From: Curvibacter gracilis ATCC BAA-807
GTDB lineage: Bacteria; Pseudomonadota; Gammaproteobacteria; Burkholderiales; Burkholderiaceae_C
NCBI RefSeq assembly: GCF_000518645.1
Contig: NZ_JADZ01000004.1
Location: forward strand, 431,936 to 495,935
DNA: 64,000 nucleotides
Direction: 5' to 3'
The notes beneath the pieces were generated by a model. The model searched no databases. It was not told the DNA's origin and saw only the letters and a list, made by a program, of their open reading frames with translations. Positions 62,310-64,000 of the stretch are shown in pieces (positions within the stretch are counted from its first letter, which is position 1; each line of letters opens with the position of its first letter). The position numbers and the translations under genes were made by a program.

Positions 62310-63875
62310 ATGCCCTCCCAGACCTCGTTGAACACAGCCCGGCTCCATGACCCGGTTTCTCATGCATTGACGCCCCATGTGCTGATCGTGGGCGGCGGTC
62401 TGGCCGGAACCGCCGTGGCATTGCGCCTGCTGCGCGACAGCTCCGCACCCCTTCTCATCAGCATCGTGGAGTCCCGTGCCCAGGTCGGGCCTGGTGTGGC
62501 CTACAGCACAGAATCAGCGGCTCATCTTGTCAACGGGCTGGCGCCATTTTTCAGCCTGTATGAGGACGATCCAGACCATTTCAGCCGCTGGCTCGCCGAA
62601 CATGCCAAAGCCTTCGGCTGGGCGGTGCCTGTTGGCAGCAGCACCGACAGCAGCATGCCGCCGCGTCAGCTCTATGGCCGCTACATCGAGGCCACCCTGC
62701 AAGAGGCCCAGCAAAGTGCCCGGCCCGGCGTCACCTTGACGCATGTGCGGGGCCGTGTCATCGATCTGGCGCCCCAGGGCGGGCACTTCCTGATCGAACT
62801 GGACGATCAGCGCACCTTGCGTGCCGATCTGGTGGTGCTGGCCACCGGGGTGTTCGCTCGCCGGGCCGATCGGCTGCCCTTCAAGGTTGACCCACAGGTG
62901 CTGGCCTCGCCGCGTTATGTGTCAGATCTGTATTCTGCTGCCGCCTGGCAAGGGGTATCGCACGACGAGACGGTGGTGCTGTTGGGCAGCGGCCTCAGTG
63001 CGCTCGACAGCCTGATCTCCGCGGAACAGGCGGGCTTCACAGGCCGGTACCTGGCCCTCTCGCGGCGGGGTCAGCGCTTGCAGCCGCGCCGCGCCTTGCC
63101 CCCCTGGCCCGATTTTCTGCATTGGCAGCCCACCACGCTGTCGTTGCGCGATGTGTTGCGCCAGGTTCGTCTGCAACGCCGCCTGATCGCCCAGCAGGGT
63201 GAAGACTGGCAGCGACTGGTGCCCACGCTGCGGCAGTCGGTCGCCCCGCTGTGGGCGGCGGCCTCATTGCGCGACCGGCGGCGCTTCGTCAACCGGGTGC
63301 GCGTCTATTGGGATGTGGCCCTGCACCGCACTGCGCCTGAGGCGCTGGCCTGGCAGGAGCGGGTTCAGCAGCAGGGGCGTTACCAGCACCTCGGCGCCAC
63401 GGTCGAGGGGGTGCGCCTGGGGGGCGACGGGCGACTGCTGGTCAGTTGGCGCGACCGGGCCAGCGGTGAACAGCACGCGCTCCAGGCCGACCGGTTGGTG
63501 AATTGCCTGGGATTTGAATACGACTGGACGCAGATCGACGACCCCTTGATCCAGAACCTGCTGCGCAAACGCCTGGTCTTGCCGGACCCGCTGGGCTTCG
63601 GTATCCAGGCGCAACGTTCGGATTGCGGTGTGCTGGGGGCCGATGCCCAGCCCCAGCCTGGGCTTTACGCGATCGGCCACCCCTTGCGCGGTTTGTTCTG
63701 GGAGTCCAACTCGATCCCTGAGCAGGTGCCCCAGGCGGGGCTGGTGGCCCGGGGCATTCTGCGGTCACTGTCGGCGCAAGCCTTGGCCTCTGAACTCGAT
63801 CACGACCGTGCTGCGGTGCCTCAGTCGGTCACTGCGGTGTGGGCCCCGAAGCGCGCCGAACTGCTCAGGGCCTGA
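62310..63875 (+). CDS. FAD/NAD(P)-binding protein (NAD_binding_9 type)
   Basis: 521 aa. The N-terminal FAD motif is VLIVGGGLAGTAVALRLL (GGGLAG). GPGVAYSTESAAHLVNG and LPPRQLYGRYI-like PPRQLYGRYIEATL are typical of the NAD_binding_9 family. A second dinucleotide site is VVLLGSGLSALDSLI. A C-terminal GLYAIGHPLRGLFWESNSIPEQV closes the fold. Members include hydroxylase-like enzymes linked to FAD-dependent oxidation of amino acids or siderophore precursors; the substrate here is unknown. The ATG was chosen at the first residue giving the family's N-terminus. Confidence 0.86.
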   Translation: MPSQTSLNTARLHDPVSHALTPHVLIVGGGLAGTAVALRLLRDSSAPLLISIVESRAQVGPGVAYSTESAAHLVNGLAPFFSLYEDDPDHFSRWLAEHAKAFGWAVPVGSSTDSSMPPRQLYGRYIEATLQEAQQSARPGVTLTHVRGRVIDLAPQGGHFLIELDDQRTLRADLVVLATGVFARRADRLPFKVDPQVLASPRYVSDLYSAAAWQGVSHDETVVLLGSGLSALDSLISAEQAGFTGRYLALSRRGQRLQPRRALPPWPDFLHWQPTTLSLRDVLRQVRLQRRLIAQQGEDWQRLVPTLRQSVAPLWAAASLRDRRRFVNRVRVYWDVALHRTAPEALAWQERVQQQGRYQHLGATVEGVRLGGDGRLLVSWRDRASGEQHALQADRLVNCLGFEYDWTQIDDPLIQNLLRKRLVLPDPLGFGIQAQRSDCGVLGADAQPQPGLYAIGHPLRGLFWESNSIPEQVPQAGLVARGILRSLSAQALASELDHDRAAVPQSVTAVWAPKRAELLRA

Positions 63876-63883
63876 GCGCGGGT

Positions 63884-63898
63884 GCCCGCCTGGCGGGC
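63884..63898. terminator. Short GC hairpin after the FAD-binding protein gene
   Basis: GCCCGC-CTG-GCGGGC forms a 6-bp stem with a 3-nt loop 8 bp after the stop. The following TT is too short for a strong U-tract. Confidence 0.4.
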
Positions 63899-63931
63899 TT
63901 CAAGCGCCTGCAGCCTTTGGGTGGCCCGCAT

Positions 63932-64000
63932 TCAGAGCCCTCCCAGTCCCAGTTCGAAGGCCCGAGGGGCGTGACCGGTCTGCCCATTGAGATCCGGTGG
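63932..64000 (-). CDS. Possible C-terminus of a gene running off the right edge
   Basis: The frame from the edge to a TGA (63932-63934) encodes 22 residues ending GHAPRAFELGLGGL. Position after a convergent stop and a hairpin suits the end of a minus-strand gene. The stretch is too short to confirm or name. Confidence 0.3.
   Translation of the reverse strand, partial: PPDLNGQTGHAPRAFELGLGGL

Noticed and set aside
1-64000. tRNA, rRNA, riboswitch or CRISPR
   Set aside because: No T-loop-like tRNA patterns, rRNA stretches or regularly spaced direct repeats with unique spacers were seen on reading both strands; a covariance-model search would settle it.

Overview
The window is about 64 kb of GC-rich, gene-dense bacterial chromosome. 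It has many LysR regulators, aerotaxis-type PAS chemoreceptors, taurine/sulfonate ABC importers, DUF2145, DUF3088, DUF2867 and CsbD proteins, and no plasmid, phage or ribosomal genes. This mix fits a free-living, motile betaproteobacterium of the order Burkholderiales, probably near Comamonadaceae. The placement is inferred from gene content and codon use, not from a marker gene. I found no tRNA, rRNA or CRISPR array.

Layout. 0-3.4 kb: three consecutive membrane proteins, the second and third carrying a zinc ribbon; the first runs off the left edge. 3.4-5.2 kb: a photolyase/cryptochrome-like flavoprotein with its DUF2256 partner. 5.4-13.5 kb: PRC-barrel protein, a class A beta-lactamase with a divergent LysR regulator, small exported proteins, a PQQ-type sugar dehydrogenase lipoprotein, small stress proteins (Lmo0937 type, CsbD) and a LysR/MFS exporter pair. 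13.5-16.3 kb: two-subunit molybdenum hydroxylase. 16.5-20.2 kb: PAS chemoreceptor, then an AT-rich stretch with a Crp/Fnr regulator and two apparently decayed GGDEF genes. 20.5-25.5 kb: a five-gene redox/detoxification operon (aldo/keto reductase, Tat-exported hydrolase, DJ-1 protein, small barrel protein, quinone-reductase-like flavoprotein) with a divergent LysR. 25.5-27.5 kb: Imm5-like protein and a LysR/SnoaL-like pair. 28.3-39.8 kb: a signalling island with a PAS-GGDEF-EAL protein, three chemoreceptors, an intact AraC regulator, a decayed AraC paralogue and an orphan helical protein. 40-44.2 kb: DUF427, a double-HTH regulator, a LysE exporter, and D-serine dehydratase with its LysR regulator.

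44.2-57.7 kb is the most coherent metabolic region. An AprA-like flavoprotein and a two-cluster ferredoxin sit by a FadL-type porin. A tauABC-like importer and an ssuCBA-like importer are divergent around a 250-bp spacer holding four ATGCGC boxes. A cytoplasmic BisC-type molybdoenzyme follows the second importer. No TauD or SsuD desulfonating oxygenase is visible, so the substrate and chemistry are open. A 270-bp MITE-like element with 29-bp terminal inverted repeats lies inside this region at 48.6-48.8 kb.

57.7-64 kb: dodecin, a CheY-like receiver, DUF2867, a catalase-fold peroxidase, an exported DUF2145 protein with a serine-rich partner, and an FAD/NAD(P)-binding protein.
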